Source: CAZDHT01 sp964505325 (lineage in GTDB: Bacteria > Planctomycetota > PUPC01). Taken from it: a stretch of 29,209 bases of DNA. This document shows, piece after piece, positions 14,280 to 22,763 of this stretch. The stretch is from contig CAZDHT010000040.1 of assembly GCA_964505325.1 (NCBI GenBank), positions 1 to 29,209 on the forward strand, given 5' to 3'. The position numbers were made by a program, and so were the translations under genes. Within the stretch, counting starts at the first letter, position 1. The number at the start of each line of letters is the position of its first letter. The notes beneath the pieces were generated by a model that searched no databases, had not been told where the DNA came from, and saw only the letters and a program-made list of their open reading frames with translations.

Positions 14280-16113
14280 CGAGGAACTTGAACCACGCGA
14301 GCAGGTCCACCTTCGGCAGGGCGCCGTGTTCCATCAGAACGAGATGTTCGATCTCGCGGATGGAGCGTTCACCGTCGCACCAGTACAGCGCCGAGTTGAG
14401 CTGCGAGCTCCACAGCGGCGAGCCAAACGTGCGCTCGGCCGGCGGGATGCGGCCGAACGTGAGCGGCGCCGCGCACTTCCGAACCGGCGCGGACTGTGCC
14501 GCCTCGTCGTCGGGATCCTCCGGGAACTCCTCGGGCACGTCGTGGCCGGCGGCCAGTTCGGTCACCGCGGCGTCAACCTCGGGCACGTCAGCAACGCGTG
14601 AGATCGACCGAATTCGCTCAAGCTCACGAGTGAGGACGTAGTCGCGCCGCTCGCCTTCCTCGGCCTCAACGCGCTCGCGCCCCTTCGCAAGCTCCAATTC
14701 CGCCAGCCACTTCGCATCAGCCGCGTCGGCGGTGAGCAAGAACGCCAGCCACGTCACGGTCACGACCGCCACGTCGCGGATGGCCTCGGGCACGAGGTAG
14801 TCCAACGTGTCGCCGCTGGAATGCCAGAACTCGCGCCCGTGCCAGGAGATCCACGACATCGGCACGCCGACGTACGGATCGCACCAGCAGTTGTCCGAGA
14901 GCTGCGTCCGCTTCCGCTTCCAGGCCCACGGCGAGCCGTTCCGCCCTTCGACGGGCTCAGGGCGGCCTGAGGCGCTCGAAGGCCGCTCCCACACGCGGCG
15001 GATGATCAGCTCGAGCAGGTCGTCGCCGAAGTAGGGGTTGGCGTCCGGGCTCTGGTAGAAGTCCATCGGGCTCTCGTAGCCCTTGTACGGGCAGATCATG
15101 TCGAGGTTCAGCCCGGCGAGCATCCGCTTCATAATGTCCGGGTTGGCGACACCGTAGGGGACCGACGTGTACATCTCGGACGTGGTCATGAAGCGCGCCG
15201 ACCGCTTCGGCTTCGCCATGTCGCCGGCCGCGACCATCTTCGTGATGCAGCGGGCGGCTTCGACGATGGCGGCGCAGCCGGAGGCGTTGTCGTTGGCGCC
15301 GACCTCGAACTGGTGGCCGATGAGGCAGATCTCTTCGTCCGTCGCGCCCTTCAGCAGGCCGGACACGGCGGGGATGGTGCCTTCGTACAGGCGCGAGTCA
15401 ACCGTGACGCGGGCCTTGAGATCGGCGTGCTCCTTGGCCAGTCGCACGAGCTCGTCGCCCTGCGCCGGCGAGATGCACAGCCCGGGCAGCGGCTTGTCGG
15501 TCGCGACCATTGCCCAGCCGGCGGTTTCGGACCACGCGTTCGCCCAGCAGACGCAGTGGCGGAACTCCTCTTTCGTACGGTCGAAGCCGTAGTCGCCGAT
15601 CACGCCGAGTGCGCCGCGGTCGAGCGCCGCCTTCTTCAAGCCGGGCGGCTTCTGGTGGGTGAACAGGAACTTGCCGGTCAGGTCGACCGAGTTGCGTTCG
15701 TCCTCGCTCAGCTCGTCCCAGAAGACGAGTCCGCCGGTCAGCCCCTCCGGCGGCGTGGGCCCGCACCACATCACCGTCGTGTTCGGCTCTTCGGAACGGC
15801 GCGCCACTACGCGCGCCTCGTCGGCCGGCTCGACGATCTCGAGCGTCGCCTCGGTCACGTCCCACGCCAGCGGCATGACGAAGTCGGCGTAGACCGTCTT
15901 GCCGTCGGCGGGGAACTCGACGACCTCCGCCTCGTCGCAGCCGACGGCCCGGAGTTCGTCCGCCGTGCGGCGGGCGCTTTCGAGGAATTTGGGGAACGTG
16001 AACGAGCGGTCGAGGTCACGGATCGCCGCGAGCGTTCCGAGCAAGTCATCCATCGACAAATGCTTCTCGACTGCGTCGATCAGCGCGTCAATCCGTCCGA
16101 TGTCAGTTGCCAA
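14280..16113 (-). CDS. M28-type zinc peptidase with C-terminal accessory domain, 3' end in gap
   Basis: About 611 residues are visible; the C-terminus is lost in the gap. The catalytic domain carries M28-like metal ligands: His267 and Asp275 (GHQFEVGANDNASG), Glu313 (TTSEMY), Asp338 (LNLDMI) and His431 (WHSSGD). Residues about 80-245 form an inserted PA-like region. After residue 500 a separate domain with LYWCDGERSIREIEHL resembles a winged-helix segment found in similar proteins. No signal peptide is visible, so it is probably a cytoplasmic aminopeptidase-like enzyme. The TTG start at 16113 lies six bases after AAGGAG. A palindromic repeat is inserted in frame at residues about 378-391. Confidence 0.82.
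14945..14982. repeat. REP-like palindrome inserted in the peptidase gene
   Basis: CTTCGA (14946-14951) and CTCAGG pair with CCTGAG and TCGAAG (14976-14981) around GCGG. It encodes SSASGRPEPVEG in the host frame, a phrase typical of dispersed REP-like elements read through in GC-rich genomes. The surrounding catalytic motifs remain in frame. Confidence 0.8.
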
Positions 16114-16135
16114 GACAATCTCCTTTCATCCGGTG

Positions 16136-16168
16136 TCCCAATCGTGGTCCTAATCCTAATCATAATCC
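16136..16168. repeat. 6-nt repeat array upstream of the peptidase gene
   Basis: Units TCCCAA, TCGTGG, TCCTAA, TCCTAA, TCATAA and a partial TCC run without gaps. The array lies 22 bases upstream of the TTG start of the peptidase gene. Confidence 0.6.
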
Positions 16169-16246
16169 GCGCGAAAGCAACGGGCCGTTGCCAAGTTGCC
16201 CTGCGGGACACTACCACGTTGCTTCCACAGACGGGCATGGAAACGC

Positions 16247-16275
16247 TTGACAGGGCTGGCGAACAGGGGCATATT
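16247..16275 (+). promoter_or_regulatory. promoter of the metallophosphoesterase gene
   Basis: A perfect TTGACA is followed after 17 bases by CATATT. A GC hairpin (GCGGC-TGGG-GCCGC) lies just after the predicted start near 16282. The leader to ATG 16376 would be about 94 bases. Confidence 0.55.
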
Positions 16276-16375
16276 AGCGGCTGGGGCCGCTCTGCAATGG
16301 GTCAACCAAGGCGCCCAGCCGACGTCCCAAAGACCGCGGCTGATGCCTGTCGTTAGCGGCATTGTGGAGATCAGC

Positions 16376-17509
16376 ATGAACACGGTTGAACGCACGAAGA
16401 GAGCCAAACATCGCCGCCGTGGCATCATAGCGGTTGTGCTCTGGGCCGGAGCCGTGATCGTGCTGGGATTGGCCTTGACATTCGACGCGTACACCGTGGT
16501 GGTGCAGGAGGAAGGCGATGCGCCTTTGCCACCCCTGTTCGGGAACTTCCCATCCAATCGAGCTCGGTTGGAGAATGTCCGAGAGAAAGGCGAATTCGCG
16601 TTTGCGGTCGTCGGAGACACAAAAAGTGTGGGCACCTTCGAGAGGATCATTGCGGAGTTGCGCACGACGCCGCTTGATTTCGCGGTTCTTCTCGGGGATT
16701 GCTCATACGACGGCACCGAAGAGCACCACCGGTATTTCCGAGCAGAGTGTGCGGAGGAATATGCGCTTCCGTTCCCCGTGTTCTATGTTGTGGGGAACCA
16801 CGATGTCAGCCAGGACGGTTTCCCGATCAGTCGATTCGAGGAAGTGTACGGCCCGAGCATTTTCAGTTTCGAGCACCGACAATGCCTGTTTATTGTGCTG
16901 CGTATCCTCAACGCGCCGTTCACCAACGAGGACAGCCTGGAATTCCTCACGGAATTCCGGAAGACCGATCTGAGCAAGTATCTTCATAGTTTTGTCTTCC
17001 TTCACATTCCGCCACCGGTTTCGCCCACATTCAGCGCGCGGCCCTTCGGCGAAGCAGAGCAGTTGGTCAAGCTTCTGGATGAGCTTGGGATTGAGTACGT
17101 GTTCGCCGGCGACTTCCATGGCTACGCTCAGGCCAGACTGCGCAAGACCACCTACATAGTCACGGGAGGGGGCGGGGCGCACCTCGCCAAAAAGCCGAGC
17201 GCACAATTCCACCACGCTTTGGTTTTACGTGTCACCCCGGATTCGGTTGACAAACGTATTGTATTTGTGCCGCGTACCAACGACCGCGAGGACCGCCTTG
17301 AGAAGTTGGCCATCACCGAAGTCTGGCCGTGGATGCAACGCCATCCCTACCTGGCCATTGCGTTGAACGCGGCGGGCGTTTGCGCCTTCATTGTCGTACT
17401 GGCACGGCCGTTGATCAGCCGTCGAAGAAGAGGGAAGAGCGGCAAGGGCCTTCGGTTCTCAAAGCTCGTGCCGCCCGGCGCGGCGGGGAGTGGAGTGAGG
17501 GGGAAGTAA
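16376..17509 (+). CDS. membrane-anchored metallophosphoesterase
   Basis: This 377-residue protein has a calcineurin-like phosphoesterase core: VVGDTK (Asp81), LLGDCSYDG (Asp108), VVGNHD (Asn141, His142), FLHIPPP (His209) and AGDFHGY (Asp245, His247). The first motif has Lys in place of the usual DxH histidine, a variation seen in several subfamilies. Membrane segments lie at about residues 17-36 and near the C-terminus (YLAIALNAAGVCAFIVVL), so the catalytic domain probably faces the periplasm. The start is ATG 16376 behind GGAGA; the longer upstream frame includes the promoter region. The substrate is unknown. Its TAA stop falls in the first unit of a 6-nt repeat array. Confidence 0.85.
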   Translation: MNTVERTKRAKHRRRGIIAVVLWAGAVIVLGLALTFDAYTVVVQEEGDAPLPPLFGNFPSNRARLENVREKGEFAFAVVGDTKSVGTFERIIAELRTTPLDFAVLLGDCSYDGTEEHHRYFRAECAEEYALPFPVFYVVGNHDVSQDGFPISRFEEVYGPSIFSFEHRQCLFIVLRILNAPFTNEDSLEFLTEFRKTDLSKYLHSFVFLHIPPPVSPTFSARPFGEAEQLVKLLDELGIEYVFAGDFHGYAQARLRKTTYIVTGGGGAHLAKKPSAQFHHALVLRVTPDSVDKRIVFVPRTNDREDRLEKLAITEVWPWMQRHPYLAIALNAAGVCAFIVVLARPLISRRRRGKSGKGLRFSKLVPPGAAGSGVRGK

Positions 17510-17595
17510 GAGCAGGAGGACGAGTAGGAGTACGAGTAAGAGTACGAGCACGAGTAAGAGTGAGAGGACGAGTACGTGCAGGAGCAAGAGCACGG
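17506..17595 (+). repeat. 15-unit, 6-nt repeat array at the metallophosphoesterase stop codon
   Basis: Fifteen consecutive hexamers of the form GNNNGA (GTAAGA, GTACGA, GCAGGA, GGACGA and similar) run without a phase break. The first unit holds the TAA stop of the upstream gene. The last ends 26 bases before a possible -10 of the next gene. Confidence 0.9.
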
Positions 17596-17620
17596 TATTC
17601 CATTCCCGCCGCTCGGGTGG

Positions 17621-17626
17621 TAGACT
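17621..17626 (+). promoter_or_regulatory. possible -10 element, leaderless DUF433 gene
   Basis: TAGACT lies six bases before ATG 17633, the same spacing as at mntA and hxlB. No good -35 is present (TTCCAT at 17 bases), so this is weaker. Confidence 0.35.
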
Positions 17627-17632
17627 ATGCAT

Positions 17633-17863
17633 ATGGTCAAGTGGACTGAGTACATATCCGTCGACCCGGCAGTCTGCCACGGGAAGGCGTGCATCAAGGG
17701 CACCCGCATCATGGTGTCCGTGGTGCTCGACAACCTGGCTGGGGGGGCGTCGCCCGAGGAGATCCAGAAGGACTATCCTTCCCTGTCCCGCGAGGCGATC
17801 CAGGCCGCGATCGCGTATGCTGCCCAGCTTTCCCACGAGCGCGTTCTGACCTTGCCCGCGTGA
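17633..17863 (+). CDS. DUF433 antitoxin-like protein
   Basis: This small protein (76 residues from ATG 17633, or 78 from ATG 17627) matches DUF433: EYISVDPAVCHGKACIKGTR, followed by a helix-turn-helix-like part (GGASPEEIQKDYPSLSREAI). DUF433 genes commonly precede genes for PIN-like DUF5615 proteins and are taken to be antitoxins and DNA-binding autoregulators. There is no Shine-Dalgarno sequence; ATG 17633 is preferred because a -10-like TAGACT lies exactly six bases before it. The partner gene starts seven bases after the stop. Confidence 0.87.
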   Translation: MVKWTEYISVDPAVCHGKACIKGTRIMVSVVLDNLAGGASPEEIQKDYPSLSREAIQAAIAYAAQLSHERVLTLPA

Positions 17864-17870
17864 GGGGCCT

Positions 17871-18230
17871 GTGAAGTTCAAGGTCGACGAGAACCTTCCG
17901 GTGGAGGTGCGTGACCAGCTTCGGAATGCCGGTCACGAGGCGGCTACGGTTCTCGACGAAGGGCTGGGCGGACGTCCCGACTCGGATGTTGCCGACGTCT
18001 GCAAGTCCGAGGAGCGAGTACTCGTTACCCTCGACACGGATTTCGGCAACATCCGAGCGTATCCGCCGGAGGATTTCCACGGCATCATCGTGATCCGAGC
18101 CGAGGATCAGTCCAAGCCGGCGATCCTGAAATTCGTCTCACGCATCATCGCCGCTCTGGGAAAGGATGCTGTCGGCCGGACGCTCTGGATCGTCGAGGAG
18201 AACCGCATCCGCGTCCGAAGCTCGGAATAG
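17871..18230 (+). CDS. DUF5615 PIN-like toxin
   Basis: This 119-residue protein starts with GTG 17871 behind GAGGGG. It shows the DUF5615 PIN-like signature: VDENLP near the N-terminus, a middle LVTLDTDFGN and the later GIIVIRAED. The acidic residues of DEN and DTDF are expected to form the metal-dependent nuclease site. Paired with the DUF433 gene, it is the likely toxin of a VapBC-like module. RNase activity is family inference. Confidence 0.87.
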   Translation: MKFKVDENLPVEVRDQLRNAGHEAATVLDEGLGGRPDSDVADVCKSEERVLVTLDTDFGNIRAYPPEDFHGIIVIRAEDQSKPAILKFVSRIIAALGKDAVGRTLWIVEENRIRVRSSE

Positions 18231-18302
18231 CGGGGCTCGAGCAGTGCCCAACGGGCCGGCCGCATGTCCGGGCCACGTTTTCCTTCCGCAACAGCAAACG
18301 GT

Positions 18303-19082
18303 CTATTCAAAGTACTCGACGGCGTTGCGGAACATTTGCATGCCGTCGCCTTCGTCCTTCAGGCCGTCGCGGGTCCAGCGCGGATGCTGCGTGGGCAGCA
18401 CGTGGCGCTCGGGATGCGGCATGAGGCCGAGGACGCGGCCGGTGGTGTCGCAGATGCCGGCGATGTCGTCGACCGAGCCGTTGGGATTGACGGGATACGG
18501 GGCGCCGGTGTTGCCATCGGCGTCGACGTAGCGGAAGACGACCTGGTCGTTGTCGCGGATGGCGTTCAGCGTGGTCTCGTCGTTGGTGACGAACTTGCCC
18601 TCGCCGTGCGCGACAGGCAGGTAGATCATCTGGCCTTTGCGGATGAACGGCGACTTGTCGGAGTCGGCCCGCAGATAGACCCAGCGATCCTCAAACTTGT
18701 TCGAGTCGTTGAAGGCCAGCGTGGTGGTTTGCTCGACGCCGCGGCTGAACGGGCCGGGCAGCAGCCCGGTCTTCACGAGGACCTGGAACCCGTTGCATAT
18801 GCCAATGATGAGCTTTTTCTGCCCGTCGACAAACTCCTTGAGTTGATCGGCCAGGCCGGTGCGGAGTTCGTTGGCCAGGATCTTGCCGGCCGCGATGTCG
18901 TCGCCGTAGCTGAACCCGCCGGGCAGCGCGAGAATCTGGTGCTCCGCGAGCAGGCTCGGCTGCTCGTTCACCCGGTTGATGTGCAAGAGCGACACCTCGG
19001 AGCCTGCTCGTTCGAAGGCGAACTTCGTCTCCTGGTCGCAGTTGGTTCCCGCCGTTCGGATGATGAGTGTTCTAACTGCCAT
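18303..19082 (-). CDS. purQ: phosphoribosylformylglycinamidine synthase, glutaminase subunit
   Basis: This 259-residue class I glutamine amidotransferase supplies ammonia for the fourth step of purine synthesis. The catalytic triad is visible: Cys96 in IGICNGFQ, and His223 and Glu225 in MPHPER. GFSYGDD (57-62) is typical of PurQ. The start is ATG 19082; a longer frame upstream overlaps the preceding gene and is rejected. The start overlaps the end of the preceding small gene by 11 bases, and purL lies just before that, so the subunits are co-expressed. Confidence 0.94.
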   Translation of the reverse strand: MAVRTLIIRTAGTNCDQETKFAFERAGSEVSLLHINRVNEQPSLLAEHQILALPGGFSYGDDIAAGKILANELRTGLADQLKEFVDGQKKLIIGICNGFQVLVKTGLLPGPFSRGVEQTTTLAFNDSNKFEDRWVYLRADSDKSPFIRKGQMIYLPVAHGEGKFVTNDETTLNAIRDNDQVVFRYVDADGNTGAPYPVNPNGSVDDIAGICDTTGRVLGLMPHPERHVLPTQHPRWTRDGLKDEGDGMQMFRNAVEYFE

Positions 19083-19407
19083 TTTCGTTCTCTGCTTGGT
19101 TCTTATTGCGCTCGGCTTCGAGCTTTTCCTTGTACAGCCTATCCACGGTGTGTCCGTGGTCTCGGTCCTCACGCAGTAGTGTCACGACATCTTTCTCGTC
19201 ATCGGTGCTCCGCTCGGCGAAGCGTTTTCGGATTTCGTCCATTTGCTTGGCCGCAGCGGCCCTTTCTTCCGGGGTCGTGTCAATGTAGAGCACGGTGAGT
19301 TCTTGGCCGCTCTTGGTCACGATTTTGCGTTTCTTCATTCGACGCTTACGATTGGCCGCGCGTTGCTTTTCTTGTTCGTGCTCTTCCATCGGCCGCACGT
19401 CCTCCAT
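19072..19407 (-). CDS. small charged helical protein between purL and purQ
   Basis: This 111-residue protein is not one I recognise. It is strongly charged, with a basic stretch (RAANRKRRMKKRKIV), a short strand (ELTVLYIDTT) and a long helix rich in Glu, Lys, Arg and Ala that could be a coiled coil. The ATG at 19407 follows GGAGAGA; GTG 19425 and ATG 19389 are alternatives. It starts 12 bases after the purL stop and overlaps purQ by 11 bases. It is not PurS, whose domains are fused to PurL here. It may be an accessory or an unrelated passenger; coding status is likely but not certain. Confidence 0.62.
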   Translation of the reverse strand: MEDVRPMEEHEQEKQRAANRKRRMKKRKIVTKSGQELTVLYIDTTPEERAAAAKQMDEIRKRFAERSTDDEKDVVTLLREDRDHGHTVDRLYKEKLEAERNKNQAENENGS

Positions 19408-19418
19408 TCTCTCCGCCA

Positions 19419-22280
19419 CTACCACCGCAGCGGCGCCTGCCAGGATTCCTTGAGATCGGCGATGGATTCGCTGATGACGGTTTTGCCGCCGAGGCCTGTG
19501 ACCGTGAACGCGCCGTCATTAGTGACCTCACCGATGGGCGCGTGCGGCGCGCCAGCCAGTGCGGCCTCGAACGACGCGGCCGCCTCCGGCTCGACCTCGA
19601 CGATGAAGCGCGAGTTGGACTCGGAGAAGAGGAGCGCCGCGTCGTCCTTCGCGTCGTCGGTGCACGGCACGTCCGAGAGGTCAAGCCGCATGCCGAGGCC
19701 GCCGGCGAACGCCATCTCGGCGGCGGCGACGGCGATGCCCCCCTCGCTACAGTCGTGGCAAGAGCGGACCACCCCGGCGTCTGTCGCCGCGGACAGCGCG
19801 CCGAACACCTTCAGCGCCAGCTCGCTGTCGACCTGCGGCACGTTGCGGCCGAGTTCGCCGTGGATGTCGTAGTAGTGCGAGCCGCCCAGCTCGTTCTTCG
19901 TGAGGCCCACGACGAACACCGCGTTGCCCGGGGTCTTGGCGTCCATCGACACCGCCTTGGTCACGTCGGGCATGACGGCCATCGCGGAGATGAGCAGCGA
20001 AGGCGGGATCGCTATCGTGCCGCCGTCGACCTGGTACTCGTTGTTGAGGCTGTCCTTGCCGGAGACAAACGGCGTTCCGAAAGCCACGGCCATGTCGTAG
20101 CAGGCGCGGGCCGCCCGCACCAGCCCGCCGAGCCGGTCGGGCTTGTCGGGGTTGCCCCACGAAAAATTGTCCAGCAGCGCCACCCGGTCGAGACTGCCGC
20201 CGACGGCGATGACGTTTCGCAGCGCCTCGTCGATCCCGGACGCTGCCATGTGGTACGGATCGATGAGCCCGTACTTCGGGTTCATCCCGTTGGCGACGAT
20301 CAGGCCGCGGTTCGAGCCGAACACCGGCGCGACGATGCACGCGTCGCCGGGCCCGTCGTTATCGACGCCAAGCAACGGCTTCAGGACACTCGCGCCCTGC
20401 ACCTCGTGGTCGTACTGCCGGATGATCCACTCCTTGCTGCACACGTTCCACGACCCGAGAACCTTCTTGAGGTCCCCGCCGTAGTCGTCTTTGTGCGGCA
20501 GGCTGGGCTCCTGCTGCGACGGCTCCTGCCATTCCGCCTTGCGTTCCAGCCGCGGCACCCCCTCGTGGAGGAAGTCCATGTCGAGGTCGCCAACCTGGTT
20601 TCCTTCGTACCGTAGGACCAGCCTGCCGGTGCCGGTGAAGCGGCCCATGGTCGTCGACTCGACGTTCTCCGACGAGCACAACTCGTGCACGGCCTGCTCG
20701 TGCTCGGGCGGCACGGCGATGACCATCCGCTCCTGCGCCTCCGAGATCCAGATTTCCGTGTACGTCAGGCCCTCGTACTTGAGCGGAACCTTTTCAAGAT
20801 CGACCTCGACGCCGATCTCCTGGCCCATCTCGCCGACGGCGGAGGACAGCCCGGCGGCGCCGCAATCCGTGATGCACGTGTATAGCCCGCGGTCCCGCGC
20901 CACCAGCAGCACGTCGAGCATCTTCTTCTCGGTGATTGCGTCCCCGATCTGCACGTGGCTGCTCGACGTCTCTTCGTGCAGCTCGAGCGACGAGAACGTG
21001 GCGCCGTGGATGCCGTCGCGCCCCGTGCGGCCGCCGACCACGATGACCAGGTCGCCCGGCCGCGCGGCCTTCTGACACATGTCTCGGGGGATCAGCGCGA
21101 CGTTGCCGCAATACACGAGGCAGTTGCCCACGTATCGTTCATCGAAGAACACCGCTCCGTTCGCCGTCGGGATCCCCATCCGGTTGCCGTAGTCCCGGAC
21201 GCCCGCGACGACCCCGCGCATAATCCGCCGCGGGTGCATCGAGCCCTTGGGCAGTTTCTCGTTGGGATAGTCGGGCGGGCCGAAGCAGAACACGTCGGTG
21301 TTGAGAATCGGCTTGGCGCCCATGCCCGTGCCCATCGGATCGCGTATGACTCCGCCGATGCCCGTGCCGGCGCCGCCGTAAGGTTCCAACGCGGACGGAT
21401 GGTTGTGCGTTTCGACTTTGAACGCCACGCCCCAATCGTCGTCGAACTCGATCACGCCGGCGTTGTCCTCGAACACCGACAGACACCACGGCCTGTCCAG
21501 TTCGCGGGTGGCGCGCATCACGGTCTGCTTGAGCAGGTTGTCGATGATCTCGCCGTTGTAGTTGATGATCCCGCGGAACGTCTTGTGAACGCAGTGCTCC
21601 GACCAGGTCTGAGCGATGGTCTCGAGCTCGACGTCGGTCGGGTTCCGGCCGAGCTTACGGTAGTACTGCTGGATGGTCTGCATCTCCGCGAGGTTGAGCG
21701 ACAGCACGCCGTCGCGGCTGACCCGCAGCATCTCGTCGTCGTCCGCTTCCAGAAGCGGCACGACGATCTTCTCGAACCGGGTCTTCGAGCCGCGGGGGAT
21801 CTCGCGGATCTTCTCCGGGCCCATGATGATGTGCTCGATGATGTCGTTCGCAAGGACCTTCTCGCCGATCCGTCGCGCGTCGTCTTCGGAGAGCGATCCG
21901 TACAGGTAATACTTGCGCGCCGTCCTGACCGCCGACGCCGCCAGCCCCATGTCGGCGATGCCCTTCAGCGTGCTCGCCTCCACCGGGTCCATCACGCCGG
22001 GCTTGCGCACGACCTGCACGACCTCGAGGTCCCCGCACGTGTCGTCCAGCACCGGCCCGCCGATCGCATATCGATCGACAACGGGATCCGCCAGGAGCTG
22101 GCTCGCGATCCGCTCGACCTCCTCGGGTCCGAGGTTGCCCTCGACCACGAACACCCGCACGTACCGGACGTCTTCGACGCCGGACACGCCCAGCGCGTCG
22201 GCCTCCGCCTTGACCGCCTGACCTTCCGGGTCAATCCGCTCCGGCTTCAGCGCCACATCGATCTGCTGAACCAAGTTCAT
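19419..22280 (-). CDS. purL: phosphoribosylformylglycinamidine synthase with two N-terminal PurS-like domains
   Basis: This 953-residue enzyme makes formylglycinamidine ribonucleotide from FGAR, ATP and ammonia. Residues about 1-80 and 85-155 look like two PurS-like domains (the second starts VVQVVRKPGVMDPVEAS), followed by the PurL synthetase: ETHNHPSALEPYGGAGTG, DCGAAGLSSAVGEMG, FVSGKDSLNNEY and HDCSEGGIAVAAAEM. Stand-alone PurL is usually 600-750 residues and the large fused type about 1300 with its own glutaminase, so this is an intermediate form that still needs the separate PurQ. ATG 22280 abuts GGAGG; TTG 22274 gives better spacing. Confidence 0.93.
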   Translation of the reverse strand: MNLVQQIDVALKPERIDPEGQAVKAEADALGVSGVEDVRYVRVFVVEGNLGPEEVERIASQLLADPVVDRYAIGGPVLDDTCGDLEVVQVVRKPGVMDPVEASTLKGIADMGLAASAVRTARKYYLYGSLSEDDARRIGEKVLANDIIEHIIMGPEKIREIPRGSKTRFEKIVVPLLEADDDEMLRVSRDGVLSLNLAEMQTIQQYYRKLGRNPTDVELETIAQTWSEHCVHKTFRGIINYNGEIIDNLLKQTVMRATRELDRPWCLSVFEDNAGVIEFDDDWGVAFKVETHNHPSALEPYGGAGTGIGGVIRDPMGTGMGAKPILNTDVFCFGPPDYPNEKLPKGSMHPRRIMRGVVAGVRDYGNRMGIPTANGAVFFDERYVGNCLVYCGNVALIPRDMCQKAARPGDLVIVVGGRTGRDGIHGATFSSLELHEETSSSHVQIGDAITEKKMLDVLLVARDRGLYTCITDCGAAGLSSAVGEMGQEIGVEVDLEKVPLKYEGLTYTEIWISEAQERMVIAVPPEHEQAVHELCSSENVESTTMGRFTGTGRLVLRYEGNQVGDLDMDFLHEGVPRLERKAEWQEPSQQEPSLPHKDDYGGDLKKVLGSWNVCSKEWIIRQYDHEVQGASVLKPLLGVDNDGPGDACIVAPVFGSNRGLIVANGMNPKYGLIDPYHMAASGIDEALRNVIAVGGSLDRVALLDNFSWGNPDKPDRLGGLVRAARACYDMAVAFGTPFVSGKDSLNNEYQVDGGTIAIPPSLLISAMAVMPDVTKAVSMDAKTPGNAVFVVGLTKNELGGSHYYDIHGELGRNVPQVDSELALKVFGALSAATDAGVVRSCHDCSEGGIAVAAAEMAFAGGLGMRLDLSDVPCTDDAKDDAALLFSESNSRFIVEVEPEAAASFEAALAGAPHAPIGEVTNDGAFTVTGLGGKTVISESIADLKESWQAPLRW

Positions 22281-22662
22281 CCTCCGTTGACTGGGCGGAC
22301 CGGTGAGTTCCGACCGCGCGCAAAGACTTAGCAACCCACAGAAAGGCGAAGAACAACACGGACCAGCATACCAGGAACAGGCCTGCCGCTAGCCACCAAG
22401 GGCCTCCAAATGGAAACACGTCCCCGGCGCCCGTACACAGCAAGAACATCACTGTCGGTAACATCGGTAGCCAGGGAGCGACTCCCCAAGCCCCTTCATG
22501 ATGCCCTGGGGCAAGAACCAGCGCGGCCATGAAAGACACAAGGAGGGCTCGCACCCAGACGGATCGACCTCTCCTGTATCCCCACGCTGCAAAGCAACAC
22601 AGGGCCATCAGGCTGAACGCAACCGCCATGGTTGTGTAGAGGACTGTAATCAGCACACTCAC
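22231..22662 (-). CDS. small integral membrane protein upstream of purL
   Basis: This 143-residue protein has four likely membrane segments (about 5-27, 37-53, 65-82 and 90-110) and a short charged tail. I recognise no family. The GTG start at 22662 follows GGAGGAGG by a somewhat long gap. The last 50 bases overlap purL in another frame, which is unusual and lowers certainty about the C-terminus. It lies between tyrA and purL on the same strand. Confidence 0.55.
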   Translation of the reverse strand: MSVLITVLYTTMAVAFSLMALCCFAAWGYRRGRSVWVRALLVSFMAALVLAPGHHEGAWGVAPWLPMLPTVMFLLCTGAGDVFPFGGPWWLAAGLFLVCWSVLFFAFLWVAKSLRAVGTHRSAQSTEDELGSADRCGAEAGAD

Positions 22663-22763
22663 TTCGCGGGCCTCCTCCGCGGCGCAAGCGGACCTGCGGG
22701 CCTTTCGTCCAAAGCACCCGAAGACAGCTCAACTACGCCGACGGGCGAACACGGGTCGTCCCC

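Noticed and set aside
20955..22331. A 458-codon open frame opposite purL
   Set aside because: It is an antisense shadow created by the GC-rich codon bias of purL; its composition is Arg/His/Val/Asp-rich without family motifs.
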